Part shown: positions 7,205-14,524 of the stretch, piece after piece | Layout of the letters: every line of letters starts with the position of its first letter | How positions within the stretch are numbered: the first letter of the stretch is position 1 | NCBI GenBank assembly: GCA_910585415.1 | Contig: CAJUDT010000025.1 | Location: forward strand, 1 to 25,456 | DNA from: an uncultured Flavonifractor sp. | GTDB taxonomy: Bacteria; Bacillota; Clostridia; Oscillospirales; Oscillospiraceae | Length of the DNA stretch: 25,456 bases | Reading direction: 5' to 3' | The notes under the pieces: model-generated | The model's database searches: none | What the model was told of the DNA's origin: nothing | What the model saw: the letters and a program-made list of their open reading frames with translations, nothing else | Position numbers and translations under genes: made by a program

Positions 7205-7729
7205 TTAATCTTTATGGAGCTGGAGCCGCAGCTGTGCAAGGACCTCCAGAAACAGCCTGTCCCGGTTCTCCGGTGTGATGAAAAAGCTCCTACATTTCGG
7301 GTGGGCGCGGACTCGCTCCAGAAAGGGAAGATCCCTGTCCTTCACCGCCGCAAGCACTGGGGCGTCTCCGTCCAAAAGGGCAAACACCGCATTGCAGAAC
7401 GCCTCCGCCCCCGCCTCCATAAACCCCAGCTCATCCATCAAAACGATATGCCCCGGTGGGACCGGAGCTTGCAGGTATGGGGCAAACCGGTCAAAGCCCT
7501 CCTGGACGATTTGAACCCCTCCGCTCCCGCAGCGGCCCACCAGGCATTCTTCTGACCGCCGCCGCTCCCCGCCCGCAGGGTAAATGTAGACGGGACAGCT
7601 CCCCCCTTCTCCATCGGGGGCCTCTTTTTTCGTCTCAAAGCCGAAAACCGGCCGGTCCACTTTCTTCAGCACACGGCGAATCAAGGTGCTTTTCCCCACG
7701 CCCGGAGCGCCCACCAGCAACAGATGCAA
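7205..7729 (-). CDS. THEP1-type P-loop nucleoside triphosphatase
   Basis: A 174-residue P-loop protein with Walker A GAPGVGKST at residues 7-15 and Walker-B-like IVLMDELGFME near 95-105. Its size and the later APVLAAVKDRD segment fit the NTPase_1/THEP1 family, which hydrolyses NTPs in vitro and whose cell role is poorly known. Translation most likely starts at TTG (7729): GGAGGTGA lies 6 bases before it, and the stop of the binding-protein gene lies only 6 bases upstream. This tight junction makes it the last gene of the ABC-transporter operon. It could be a metallochaperone-like or cofactor-handling NTPase (MobB-like in size), but that is inference. Confidence 0.85.
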   Translation of the reverse strand: MHLLLVGAPGVGKSTLIRRVLKKVDRPVFGFETKKEAPDGEGGSCPVYIYPAGGERRRSEECLVGRCGSGGVQIVQEGFDRFAPYLQAPVPPGHIVLMDELGFMEAGAEAFCNAVFALLDGDAPVLAAVKDRDLPFLERVRAHPKCRSFFITPENRDRLFLEVLAQLRLQLHKD

Positions 7730-7735
7730 TTCCGC

Positions 7736-8827
7736 TCACCTCCGCAAAAAGGCCCCGTCTGTTATGGCCTCAACCTGCGCCTCGGTGAGGGTACAGCCGA
7801 AAAACAGCCGGTAAAATTCCATAATCTCGCCTGTAACGTCATAGTCACTGTACTCTGGGTAGAGCTCGGCGGTGAGCCAGATTAACCCAAGATACCGCTG
7901 CACGGAGGGAGGCATTCCCATCCAGTTCATAGGCGCGTCCGGTACTCTGACATAGGCTCCGCTGACAATGGCGCTGACCTGATTCCAGGGCTGGATTTCC
8001 GTCACGGTGTCATAGATGCTGTCCGGGGCGAAGAGGACAAAATCCGGGTCCCATAACATAATCTGCTCCATGGTCACCTCGTTTCCGGTGCCCTTGCTGG
8101 CCGGATTGTCCACCACCGCCACGTTATCGGCCAGCAGGTCCAGCAGCTCCCCATGATAAGAGCCCCGCGCCACCGCCTTGAGGCCATCCCCGCCCATGAC
8201 GTACAGCGCCCGCACCTTGTCCCCGCCCACCTGCTCCAGAATCGAAATGGTGCGGCTATAGACCCGCTCGCAGAACTGGGCCAGCGCCTCCCCCCGCTCC
8301 TCCCGGCCCAGCAGCTCCCCTAAGGTCCGATAGGTTTCGGGCATGTGCGCCAGCGAGGCGGAGATATAGACCGCCGGGATTCCGGTCTGTGCTTGCAGGG
8401 TATCCAGGTCCTCCGCCACCGAGTCCTTGGCCTCGCCGATGTCCACAATCAGCTGAGGCCCTGTCAAGGCCAATTCCTCCACATTCAGGTCGGCGGAGGC
8501 GTAGAGGCTGCCGAAATAGGGTAAATCCAGATACTGGTGGTCAATCAGCCCCCCGGCGGAGGCGTTCCACCGGGAGGCCAGACCCACCAGCATATCCGGC
8601 GCAATGGCAAACAGCACGGCCTGCGCCAGCGAGGACGACGGAACGATGCGGGTAATCGTGCCGGACATGGCCACCACTCTGCCTGCGCTGTCGGTAAAAT
8701 ACCGCTCTCCGGCCGGTTCCTCCAGATTGGCAGTTTCCTCCGGCGGCGTCCCGGCCTCTCCAGCGCAGGAGGCCAGAGGGACCAGGGCCAGCAGGGACAG
8801 CAGCAGGCACAGAAATCTTGTTTTCAC
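7736..8827 (-). CDS. Class III (BtuF/FepB-type) ABC-transporter substrate-binding lipoprotein
   Basis: A 363-residue periplasmic-binding-protein-2-type lipoprotein. The signal peptide ends in the lipobox LASC with Cys at 21, so it should be anchored outside the membrane. The body fits the two-lobed, helix-linked fold of iron-chelate/cobalamin/molybdate binders: TRIVPSSSLAQAVLFA near the N-terminus, PQLIVDIGEAK mid-protein and the late motif PMNWMGMPPSVQRYLGL. From memory that last motif resembles proteins of the MolA/tungstate-molybdate and metal-chelate branch. The start is GTG at 8827, with AAGGAGG 7 bases upstream and a 4-base GTGA overlap with the ATPase stop. The ligand cannot be settled from sequence; the leader hints at molybdenum or tungsten. 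Confidence 0.88.
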   Translation of the reverse strand: MKTRFLCLLLSLLALVPLASCAGEAGTPPEETANLEEPAGERYFTDSAGRVVAMSGTITRIVPSSSLAQAVLFAIAPDMLVGLASRWNASAGGLIDHQYLDLPYFGSLYASADLNVEELALTGPQLIVDIGEAKDSVAEDLDTLQAQTGIPAVYISASLAHMPETYRTLGELLGREERGEALAQFCERVYSRTISILEQVGGDKVRALYVMGGDGLKAVARGSYHGELLDLLADNVAVVDNPASKGTGNEVTMEQIMLWDPDFVLFAPDSIYDTVTEIQPWNQVSAIVSGAYVRVPDAPMNWMGMPPSVQRYLGLIWLTAELYPEYSDYDVTGEIMEFYRLFFGCTLTEAQVEAITDGAFLRR

Positions 8828-9609
8828 CGAAAAGCCTCCTTTTCTCCAGGTATACACACGCGGAGGGTATCCCCCCGCAGAGAGCACACCTCTATTTCCA
8901 TGCCGTAGAGGGCGGAAATCACCTCCCGGCACACCGTCTCCTTGGGGGAGCCAAAGGCCAGCACGCTCCCGTTGTATAGGGCCAGCACCTTGTCGGAACA
9001 GCGGTATGCCTGGTCCGGGTCGTGGGTGGACTGAATGACACAGCAGCCCTCCCCGGCCAGCTGGCGGGCGGCGTCCATGATGCGTATCCGGTTTCCAAAA
9101 TCCAGGCTGGCGGAGGGCTCGTCCATCAGCAGAATGTTCGCCTGCTGGGCTATGGCACGGGCAATGAGGGTCAGCTGACGCTCTCCGCCGCTGATGCCGC
9201 CATAGCTCCGGTCCCGCAGACCGGCGATGCCCAGCCGCTCCAGGGCCTCCTCCGCCAAGCGCCGCTGTTTCGGTCCGGGAACGGAAAACCGGCCAAGCTG
9301 GGCGGCTGTGCCCATAAGGACCATCTCCAGCACGGTAAAATGGAACACCGGGTTATGGGACTGGGGAATGTAGGCAATCTTTCGGGCCAGCTCCGCCGGT
9401 TTCATTCCGGCAACCGGCCTGCCATCCACCCAGGTTCCGCCTCCGGCGGGGGAAAGCGTCCCCAGCATACAGCGAAACAAGGTGCTCTTCCCCACACCGT
9501 TGGGGCCCAGAATGGAGAGGAACTCCCCATACTCCGCCGAAAAAGATACTCCCTTCAATACCTCCCGCCGCCCATAGGAAAAGCGCAGGTCCCGCACCTC
9601 CACACTCAA
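8824..9609 (-). CDS. FepC/BtuD-type ABC-transporter ATPase
   Basis: A 261-residue ATPase with every expected motif: Walker A GPNGVGKST (35-43), Q-loop YIPQSHN (80-85), signature ISGGER (139-144), Walker B ILLMDEP (159-165) and switch His in STHD (196). The Q-loop region PQSHNPVFHFTVLEMVLMG is typical of iron-chelate/cobalamin importers. It starts at TTG (9609), overlapping the permease stop as TTGA, and ends in a 4-base overlap with the binding-protein gene, so the three are translationally coupled. An alternative GTG two codons in is possible. It energises the 9606-10634 permease. Confidence 0.93.
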   Translation of the reverse strand: MSVEVRDLRFSYGRREVLKGVSFSAEYGEFLSILGPNGVGKSTLFRCMLGTLSPAGGGTWVDGRPVAGMKPAELARKIAYIPQSHNPVFHFTVLEMVLMGTAAQLGRFSVPGPKQRRLAEEALERLGIAGLRDRSYGGISGGERQLTLIARAIAQQANILLMDEPSASLDFGNRIRIMDAARQLAGEGCCVIQSTHDPDQAYRCSDKVLALYNGSVLAFGSPKETVCREVISALYGMEIEVCSLRGDTLRVCIPGEKEAFR

Positions 9610-10634
9610 TGCCGCTCACCATCCCTTGCAATGAAATAGAGGAAAAAGGGCGCGCCTACAAAAGAGGTCAAAATACCAATCGGGATTTCCGACGCCATCA
9701 GGCTCCGGGACAGGTCATCCACCAGCAAAAGGAACACCGCTCCGAAGAGCACGGCGGCGGGGAGCAGGCGGCTGTAATCCTCCCCCGCCAGCCTCCGGGC
9801 CAGATGGGGGACCACCAGCCCCACCCATCCAATCATACCGCTGACCGCCACACTGGCGGCTGTTGCCAGAGTGGCGCACAGAAGCACCACCGTTCGCAGA
9901 GCTCTAGCGTTCACGCCCATGCTCCGGGCTTCCTCATCCCCCAGTGTGAGCAGATTGATGCGCCAGCGCAGCAGCAGGAGCGGAATCAGCCCCAGGGCCA
10001 TGGGGACCGACGAAAGCCATACGTCCCCGGGAGAGGCGCCGTTCAGGCTTCCCATGAGCCAGTAGGTAATGGCCGGGAGCTGATTCTGAGGGTCCGCCGT
10101 CAGCTTGATAAGCGATGTTCCGGAGGACGCCAGCGAGCTGACAATCATGCCGGAGAGGACCAGCCCCAGCACCTGCTTTCCCTTGACCCACCGGCTGGTG
10201 TAGACCACCGCGCCCACCGTCAGCAGACCAAACCCGAAAGCCATCGCCACCGTCAGCCCCCGGCCCAGCCCCAGCAGAATCGCCAGCGCCGCCCCGAAGC
10301 CCGCGCCGGAGGAAGCCCCCAGAATATCCGGTGCAGCCATAGGGTTCTGAAATACCCCCTGATAGGCCGTCCCCGCCGCCGACAGACCGCCCCCCACCAG
10401 ACAGGCCAGAAGAATACGGGGCAGGCGGTGCTGCAAAAAGAGCGACTCCTGCACCGGGTCCCAGAAGGGGGTTATGGGAACGATACGGGAGAGCAGAATA
10501 CCCGCCAATTCCCTGGGCGCAATCGGATACCGCCCCAGCGCCGCCGACGCCGCCACCGCCGCCAGCAGCGCCGCCCCCAGCAGAATCAGAATGGAAGGGT
10601 ACGGGAGTTTTTGCCGGTTTCGCTGTACACCCAT
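9606..10634 (-). CDS. FecCD/BtuC-family ABC-transporter permease
   Basis: A 342-residue permease with about ten membrane spans. The family signatures are clear: RLPRILLACLVGGGLSAAG near residues 70-88, NPMAAPDILGASSGAGFGA near 98-115 and SGMIGWVGLVVPHLAR at 265-280, which contacts the ATPase. The frame is open upstream, but the start is placed at ATG 10634 because the leader terminator lies between it and earlier starts and GAGGTGGGGG precedes it. It is the first gene of the operon, transcribed from the promoter at 10897-10925 through a ~250-base leader. Confidence 0.93.
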   Translation of the reverse strand: MGVQRNRQKLPYPSILILLGAALLAAVAASAALGRYPIAPRELAGILLSRIVPITPFWDPVQESLFLQHRLPRILLACLVGGGLSAAGTAYQGVFQNPMAAPDILGASSGAGFGAALAILLGLGRGLTVAMAFGFGLLTVGAVVYTSRWVKGKQVLGLVLSGMIVSSLASSGTSLIKLTADPQNQLPAITYWLMGSLNGASPGDVWLSSVPMALGLIPLLLLRWRINLLTLGDEEARSMGVNARALRTVVLLCATLATAASVAVSGMIGWVGLVVPHLARRLAGEDYSRLLPAAVLFGAVFLLLVDDLSRSLMASEIPIGILTSFVGAPFFLYFIARDGERH

Positions 10635-10656
10635 GGTTTCCCCCACCTCTCGGTCC

Positions 10657-10695
10657 AAAATAAAAAACAAGCTGTCCCCCACCTGAGACAGCTTG
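10657..10695 (-). terminator. Leader terminator (attenuator) upstream of the ABC operon
   Basis: On the minus strand a perfect 9-bp stem CAAGCTGTC/GACAGCTTG (10695-10687 and 10676-10668) with a 10-base loop is followed by TTTTTTATTTT. It lies inside the leader, 23 bases before the permease start, so it must be conditionally read through. Its 5' arm AAGCTGT (10694-10688) can pair with ACAGCTT (10771-10765) in the upstream structured element. Confidence 0.88.
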
Positions 10696-10759
10696 CTGCA
10701 CACAGAAAAAACGCCCGAAATACATTCCGGCCCGCCGCAGCATAGTCTCCTTCTCAAAC

Positions 10760-10860
10760 ACGGAAAGCTGTGCCGTTTCCAGCGCAGCTCGCGGCCTCTC
10801 AACGGAGGCCTGGCCGAAAACCCCTAGCGGATGCCGTAGGGTGGACGGCTCGGAAACAAA
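10760..10860 (-). promoter_or_regulatory. Candidate riboswitch aptamer, possibly Moco/Tuco class
   Basis: The minus-strand leader folds into several hairpins: CCCTACGG/CCGCTAGGG with a 3-base loop and one bulge (10838-10819); GGCCTC/GAGGCC (10809-10792); and AGCTG-C-GCTG/CGGC-A-CAGCT capped by a GAAA tetraloop (10788-10765). The sequence opens with TTCCGAGCC. From memory, CCGAGCC and a CTGGAAAC-type GNRA hairpin occur in the molybdenum-cofactor riboswitch, and a class III metal transporter is a plausible target. No alignment was made. The pairing overlap with the following terminator supports a regulatory RNA of some class; the ligand is a hypothesis. Confidence 0.5.
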
Positions 10861-10896
10861 TATGGAATTGTTGGCTCTCGTCCATTGACTGCATCC

Positions 10897-10925
10897 ATTC
10901 TACCGAAAAATTGGAGCCCCGTCAA
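10897..10925 (-). promoter_or_regulatory. Sigma-A promoter of the leader-ABC operon
   Basis: On the minus strand TTGACG (10925-10920), a 17-base spacer and TAGAAT (10902-10897) form a strong promoter. The start point would be near 10890, giving a leader of about 250 bases that contains the candidate riboswitch and the terminator. Confidence 0.85.
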
Positions 10926-10930
10926 GTGCT

Positions 10931-10960
10931 CACCGCCACCCCCGGCCGGGGGTGGCGGTG
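10931..10960. repeat. Perfect 30-bp GC palindrome
   Basis: Bases 10931-10945 (CACCGCCACCCCCGG) are the exact reverse complement of 10946-10960. It lies 5 bases after the stop of the anti-sigma gene and 5 bases before the -35 of the ABC operon. As RNA it would be a very stable hairpin, but no T-run follows on either strand, so it is not a standard intrinsic terminator. It may be a U-less terminator or processing stop, or an operator. Confidence 0.85.
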
Positions 10961-10965
10961 TACGC

Positions 10966-12129
10966 TCATTGGGGGAGTTCGATGAGCCAATCCAAATCTT
11001 CATAGTAAAATCTTATTGGAACCAGCTGCCGGTCCATGTAGCGGACCGTCTCACCGTTTTCCAGCATGAATTTTGAAGCTATTTCATGATAGAGGGCGTT
11101 TGTGACTGATGCAGACGCAATCCGAATTGCTATGACAGGCTCTTCCATCTCCGCCGGGGCCGTGTACTCGACCAAATCAAATTGGAAGATACTCCGGGTA
11201 TCCGCCGGGTACTCCTTACCGGAGGCCCCTACGAAAAACAGCTTTTGAGGCTCCACATTCCAGACGCGATTGCCCAGAGAATCAATTACCACGTTCCGGT
11301 CTGTGTAGAGAGACAGGGAGCGCCCATCCCCTCCCACCAGGATAAGGACCTCGCCGCCACTGGGCAGGGCACGGCGCTCAGTAAAGGCGGACTGCTCCTC
11401 CGCTGGCACCAGCTTCAGGGGCTGCTCCCAAAGCACCTGTCCGTCGAGCGTGGAGGCCCGAAGGCAATAGCTTTCTGCTGGAGTTTCTTTTGCTGCGTAG
11501 CTCATGCTTGTTGTTCCATAACAGCGGGTTCCCTCAGGCATCCACTCTGCGGGTAGCCAACCCTCTTCAATCCCTTCTATCTGGTAAAGCCTGCAATTGG
11601 CATCCCATTTGCCATAAAAACGCTCGTTAAACAGCGCATTGTACTCATCGTTCCCGTTCATAAACCGAACCGCCTGCTTCAGCGCTTCCCCGTCCACCAG
11701 AAGTTCCAGGCGATAGGTGATATCCGTCCATCCCTCCTGGTTCTCATCTGCCAACAGCCCTCCGTCAAGCTGTGGCTCGTTCTGCGTGGAGGTCTGATTT
11801 ACCTTAACTGAGATCGTCCCCGCATACTGGATAGCCTCCACACTGTAGGTCCAGTCCCCACTGGTCCATTCCAGGGGAGCCGGTTGGACATAGACTTCCA
11901 TCCCCTCCTCCACCGCACCCAAACCGGTGAGATAGCGGACCAGCTTATCCGCCCCCGCCGCCAGAGCGCTGTAATTCAGGACGCCGAGCACTACCGCCGC
12001 GCAGGCGGCAATGGCTCCGAGGCGTTTCCAACTCCAGCGGCTTTGCTTCCTGGGGGACTCCAGGGCCTCCTGGGTCAGTGTTACGAACTCATCCTGCTCC
12101 AAAATCTCGTCCCATTCAAAGGTTCTCAT
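10966..12129 (-). CDS. Single-pass membrane anti-sigma factor (module 1)
   Basis: A 387-residue protein with an N-terminal ~36-residue cytosolic part (acidic, WDEILEQDEF), one membrane span at about 37-62 (LGAIAACAAVVLGVLNYSAL) and a large extracellular beta-rich domain. Its start overlaps the end of the ECF sigma gene by 14 bases, the usual sign of a sigma/anti-sigma pair. Architecture resembles clostridial DUF4179-type anti-sigma proteins. No zinc HxxxCxxC motif is visible, so it is not a classical ZAS domain. The extracellular part presumably senses the envelope signal. It is paralogous to the protein at 12771-13982. The function is inferred from operon position and topology. Confidence 0.8.
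   Translation of the reverse strand: MRTFEWDEILEQDEFVTLTQEALESPRKQSRWSWKRLGAIAACAAVVLGVLNYSALAAGADKLVRYLTGLGAVEEGMEVYVQPAPLEWTSGDWTYSVEAIQYAGTISVKVNQTSTQNEPQLDGGLLADENQEGWTDITYRLELLVDGEALKQAVRFMNGNDEYNALFNERFYGKWDANCRLYQIEGIEEGWLPAEWMPEGTRCYGTTSMSYAAKETPAESYCLRASTLDGQVLWEQPLKLVPAEEQSAFTERRALPSGGEVLILVGGDGRSLSLYTDRNVVIDSLGNRVWNVEPQKLFFVGASGKEYPADTRSIFQFDLVEYTAPAEMEEPVIAIRIASASVTNALYHEIASKFMLENGETVRYMDRQLVPIRFYYEDLDWLIELPQ
11953..12018 (-). repeat. Segment duplicated at 13806-13871
   Basis: By hand alignment, these 66 bases match 13806-13871 at 63 of 66 positions. They encode the membrane span and its outer flank (VVLGVLNYSALAAG) of both anti-sigma proteins, whose extracellular domains are far more diverged. 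Confidence 0.85.
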
Positions 12130-12667
12130 GCTCCGCTCCTTTCTCCATACCCAGGCCCTGGAGGGCCAGCAGGCGCTTGAGCTTCTTCCTCAGCCGCGCC
12201 GTTCGGGCATCCACCGCGTTGGGGGTCAGTCCCAACACCTCACCAATCTCCCTGGACGGCCACTGGTACAAAAAGTGCAGGGTGAACAGCCACCGCTCCT
12301 GGGGGCTCAGGCTCTCCAGCGCCCGGCGCAGGCCGTCCCGCACCGCTGCGCGCTCCATGTGGTCCTCTGCGGTCAGCCGTCCGGCGCAGTCCTCCAGGGG
12401 GTCCTCCCGCCGGGCCTCCAGCTGGCGGCGGCGGTCAATGGCCCGGCTCCGGGTAAGTACGCACAGATAGGTCCGCTCGCTTCCCCGCTCTGGGTCCCAG
12501 CGCTCCGGGCTGGACACATAGGACCAGATGGCGTCCTGTACACATTCCTCGCAGTCCTCCCGGCGGTTCCCCAGCACCGAGCGGGCCACCGTGTCCAACA
12601 GGCGGCGGTATTCTTGGCAGACCCGCTGGGCCTCCGCCTCCCGGCTTTGGTTCCACAGCATTTCCAT
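12116..12667 (-). CDS. ECF-type RNA polymerase sigma factor (module 1)
   Basis: A 183-residue sigma-70-like factor with sigma region 2 in about residues 15-80 (CEECVQDAIWSYVSSPERWDP, then TYLCVLTRSRAIDRRR) and region 4 in about 105-165 (LSPQERWLFTLHFLYQW, SREIGEVLGLTPNAVDARTARLRKKLK). Start ATG 12667 follows GGAGGGAGGG. The stop lies inside the anti-sigma gene, so the two are coupled. It should direct RNA polymerase to an envelope-stress regulon when released. An extended -10 promoter lies about 55 bases upstream, after the terminator of the second module, so the two modules have separate transcripts. Confidence 0.92.
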   Translation of the reverse strand: MEMLWNQSREAEAQRVCQEYRRLLDTVARSVLGNRREDCEECVQDAIWSYVSSPERWDPERGSERTYLCVLTRSRAIDRRRQLEARREDPLEDCAGRLTAEDHMERAAVRDGLRRALESLSPQERWLFTLHFLYQWPSREIGEVLGLTPNAVDARTARLRKKLKRLLALQGLGMEKGAEHENL

Positions 12668-12719
12668 TGTCCCTCCCTCCTTTCACTGGATAGTACGGAT
12701 ACGGGAGCGGGTTTCTGAC

Positions 12720-12731
12720 GCTATTATAGCA
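12720..12731 (-). promoter_or_regulatory. Extended -10 promoter of sigma module 1
   Basis: On the minus strand TGCTATAAT (12731-12723) is a perfect extended -10 element. No -35 box can form because the upstream bases belong to the preceding terminator hairpin. The T-run of that terminator runs straight into it. Confidence 0.55.
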
Positions 12732-12759
12732 AAAAACCGCCGGTATCCGGCGGTTTTTT
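12731..12759. terminator. Symmetrical intrinsic terminator after anti-sigma module 2
   Basis: A perfect 13-bp inverted repeat, AAAAAACCGCCGG and CCGGCGGTTTTTT, with a 3-base loop gives a GC stem with six T on either strand. On the minus strand it ends the module 2 transcript, 11 bases after the stop codon. Confidence 0.93.
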
Positions 12760-12770
12760 ACAGAGGAATT

Positions 12771-13982
12771 TCATGGTATGTCAATCACCCAGTTCACATC
12801 AGAATAGGGGTACGTATTAGTGTAGCCGCGGGTCCACTGCACTTCTCCGGTGTCGCTGATGGCCTTATGGACCAACATCGTCTCCAGTGTCAGGTCCCCA
12901 ATCTCGATTGAGACGGCGGGCTCCTCCATGGATTCCGGGGCGCGGTACTCGTTGAGCATATAGCTCGCCGCCGTATTGCCATAGGTCTGCCGGGCCGGAT
13001 AGCGCCGCCCGGAAACCCCAATGAACCAAGCACTATCCGCCCGGACATCCCAGAGGTTCCCCTCTCCGGTGTTCACCGCTAGGGTGCGGTCCACATAGAA
13101 GGAGAACTGCCGTCCGTCCCGGCTGACCAGGGCTGTGACCTCCCCCTGAGGGAAGGTGTGCGTGTCCTCTGTGTATTCCAGCTTTTCCGGAGTGCTCATG
13201 GACAGCTGCAATTCCCATAAATCCCTGTTTGCCCAATCTCTGATATACAGGGTATAGCCCTCTTTCGGCTGTTCGCTCACCTTGTACATGACCTGGATAC
13301 TGCCCTCGTACCGAATGTGTTTCCCCTCTTCTATTCCAGGCAGTATGTCCCCTTCTTCTACAGGAGAAACATATCCAATCGCATTGTCGTTCTCCTCGAT
13401 TTGGACATCATAGACCCGCTCATGGATTTCCGCGTCCATCCACTGGTCGATGTCCAATACGCCGCGCCTCTGGGGCTCCCCATTCGCCAGCAGCTGCATA
13501 TTATAGACAACTCTCCAGCAGTAGTCTCCCCTTACCGGTATATCGGTGAACTGCCACGCGAAACCTCCATAGCTGAACGGCTTTCCAGATTCAACCTCTG
13601 TAGGAAAAGACAGTTCTTCCCTGTTTGGGTCTTCCTCGCAGCTGTACAGGTCCATTTTGATGCTGACATACTCCCCATCCTGGATGGCCCGGAGGCGATA
13701 GGACCAATCCCCTTCGGTCCATTCCAACGGTTCCTCCAGCACTAGCAGCCCTACCTGCTCTTCCACCGCGCCCAGCCCGGCCAGATATTGGACGGCCCGT
13801 TCCACCCCCGCCGCCAGGGCGCTGTAATTCAGGACGCCGAGCACCACCACCGCGCAGGCGGCAATGGCTCCCACGCGCCTCCAGCTCCAGCGCTTTTGCT
13901 TCTTCACCGGTTCCTCCAAGGCCTCCCCGGTCAGTGCCGTCAGGTCGGCTTCCTCCAACAAATCTTCCAATGTATAGCGCAT
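12771..13982 (-). CDS. Single-pass membrane anti-sigma factor (module 2)
   Basis: A 403-residue paralogue of the protein at 10966-12129: short cytosolic N-terminus (YTLEDLLEEADLTALTGEAL), membrane span near residues 37-60 (VGAIAACAVVVLGVLNYSAL), then an extracellular domain. The frame is open further upstream within the sigma gene, but ATG 13982 is the better start: it lies two bases after the sigma stop with AAAGGAG about 8 bases before, and it gives the same N-terminal layout as the paralogue. The N-terminal third aligns closely with module 1 (WSWRRVGAIAACA, YLAGLGAVEE, PLEWTEGDWSY); the rest is diverged, suggesting a different signal. Anti-sigma function is inferred from the operon. Confidence 0.8.
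   Translation of the reverse strand: MRYTLEDLLEEADLTALTGEALEEPVKKQKRWSWRRVGAIAACAVVVLGVLNYSALAAGVERAVQYLAGLGAVEEQVGLLVLEEPLEWTEGDWSYRLRAIQDGEYVSIKMDLYSCEEDPNREELSFPTEVESGKPFSYGGFAWQFTDIPVRGDYCWRVVYNMQLLANGEPQRRGVLDIDQWMDAEIHERVYDVQIEENDNAIGYVSPVEEGDILPGIEEGKHIRYEGSIQVMYKVSEQPKEGYTLYIRDWANRDLWELQLSMSTPEKLEYTEDTHTFPQGEVTALVSRDGRQFSFYVDRTLAVNTGEGNLWDVRADSAWFIGVSGRRYPARQTYGNTAASYMLNEYRAPESMEEPAVSIEIGDLTLETMLVHKAISDTGEVQWTRGYTNTYPYSDVNWVIDIP
13806..13871 (-). repeat. Segment duplicated at 11953-12018
   Basis: Partner of the 66-base repeat in the other anti-sigma gene; 63 of 66 bases agree by hand alignment. Confidence 0.85.
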
Positions 13983-13984
13983 GG

Positions 13985-14524
13985 TCACCGCTCCTTTCCC
14001 TCCAGCGCAATCCCCTGTTCCTCCAGCAAACGCCCCAGCCGCTTTCTCAACCGCTCCACGCGGGTGGTCACCGCACTCTGGCGCAGTCCCAGGCGCTCCC
14101 CAATCTCCCTGCCGGACCACTGGTACACAAAACGCAGGGTGAACAGCTTCCGCTCCTCTACCGTCAGCCCTGCCAGAGCCCGGCGCAGAGCGTCCCGCAC
14201 AGCCGCCGCCTCCAGCTCGTCCGGGGCTGTGAAGGTCAGCTCATCCTCCAAAGGCTCCTCCCGCCGGGACAGCAGGCGGGAACGGCGGCTCTTGGCCCGG
14301 CTCCGGGCCAACATGCACAGATAGGTCTGCTCACTCCCCCGCTCCGGGTCCCATTTTCCGGGCTCCCGCAGGTACTCCCATAACACGTCCTGGGTGCATT
14401 CCTCCGCGTCCTCCGCCGTCCCCGCGCCCGCCAGAATCCGGGCCGTGATGGTGGAAATCAGTGTGTAGTAGCGCTCATAGACCCGCTCGGCCTGAGTCTG
14501 GCCCCCGCCGGCCGCTGTATCCAT
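13985..14524 (-). CDS. ECF-type RNA polymerase sigma factor (module 2)
   Basis: A 179-residue sigma-70-like factor, paralogous to that at 12116-12667. Region 2 includes AEECTQDVLWEYLREPGKWDP and TYLCMLARSRAKSRR; region 4 includes LTVEERKLFTLRFVYQWSG and REIGERLGLRQSAVTTRVERLRKRL. The start is ATG 14524 after GGGGGGAGGG; an upstream in-frame start lacks a ribosome site. The region before the start resembles that of module 1 base for base (GTACTRT, then GAGTGAAAGGRGGGAGGGACA), showing that the duplication included the leader. A TTGACA lies near 14593-14598 but has no matching -10, and a weaker GTGACA-N18-TACTGT is present, so the promoter is unresolved. Confidence 0.92.
   Translation of the reverse strand: MDTAAGGGQTQAERVYERYYTLISTITARILAGAGTAEDAEECTQDVLWEYLREPGKWDPERGSEQTYLCMLARSRAKSRRSRLLSRREEPLEDELTFTAPDELEAAAVRDALRRALAGLTVEERKLFTLRFVYQWSGREIGERLGLRQSAVTTRVERLRKRLGRLLEEQGIALEGKER

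Noticed and set aside
9934..10743. Possible leader peptide starting at ATG 10743 after AAGGAG
   Set aside because: The ribosome site is only 3 bases from the ATG, and the frame does not stop before running far into the permease gene in a wrong frame. The terminator/antiterminator pairing explains the leader better.
9609..10745. Long plus-strand open frame over the ABC permease
   Set aside because: Composition is rich in Gln, Arg, Pro and His, typical of antisense shadow translation; the minus strand has the FecCD signatures.
10760..10860. Cobalamin riboswitch before the BtuCDF-like operon
   Set aside because: The family of transporter suggests it, but the conserved B12-box (GCCACTG-type) sequence is not seen in the leader.
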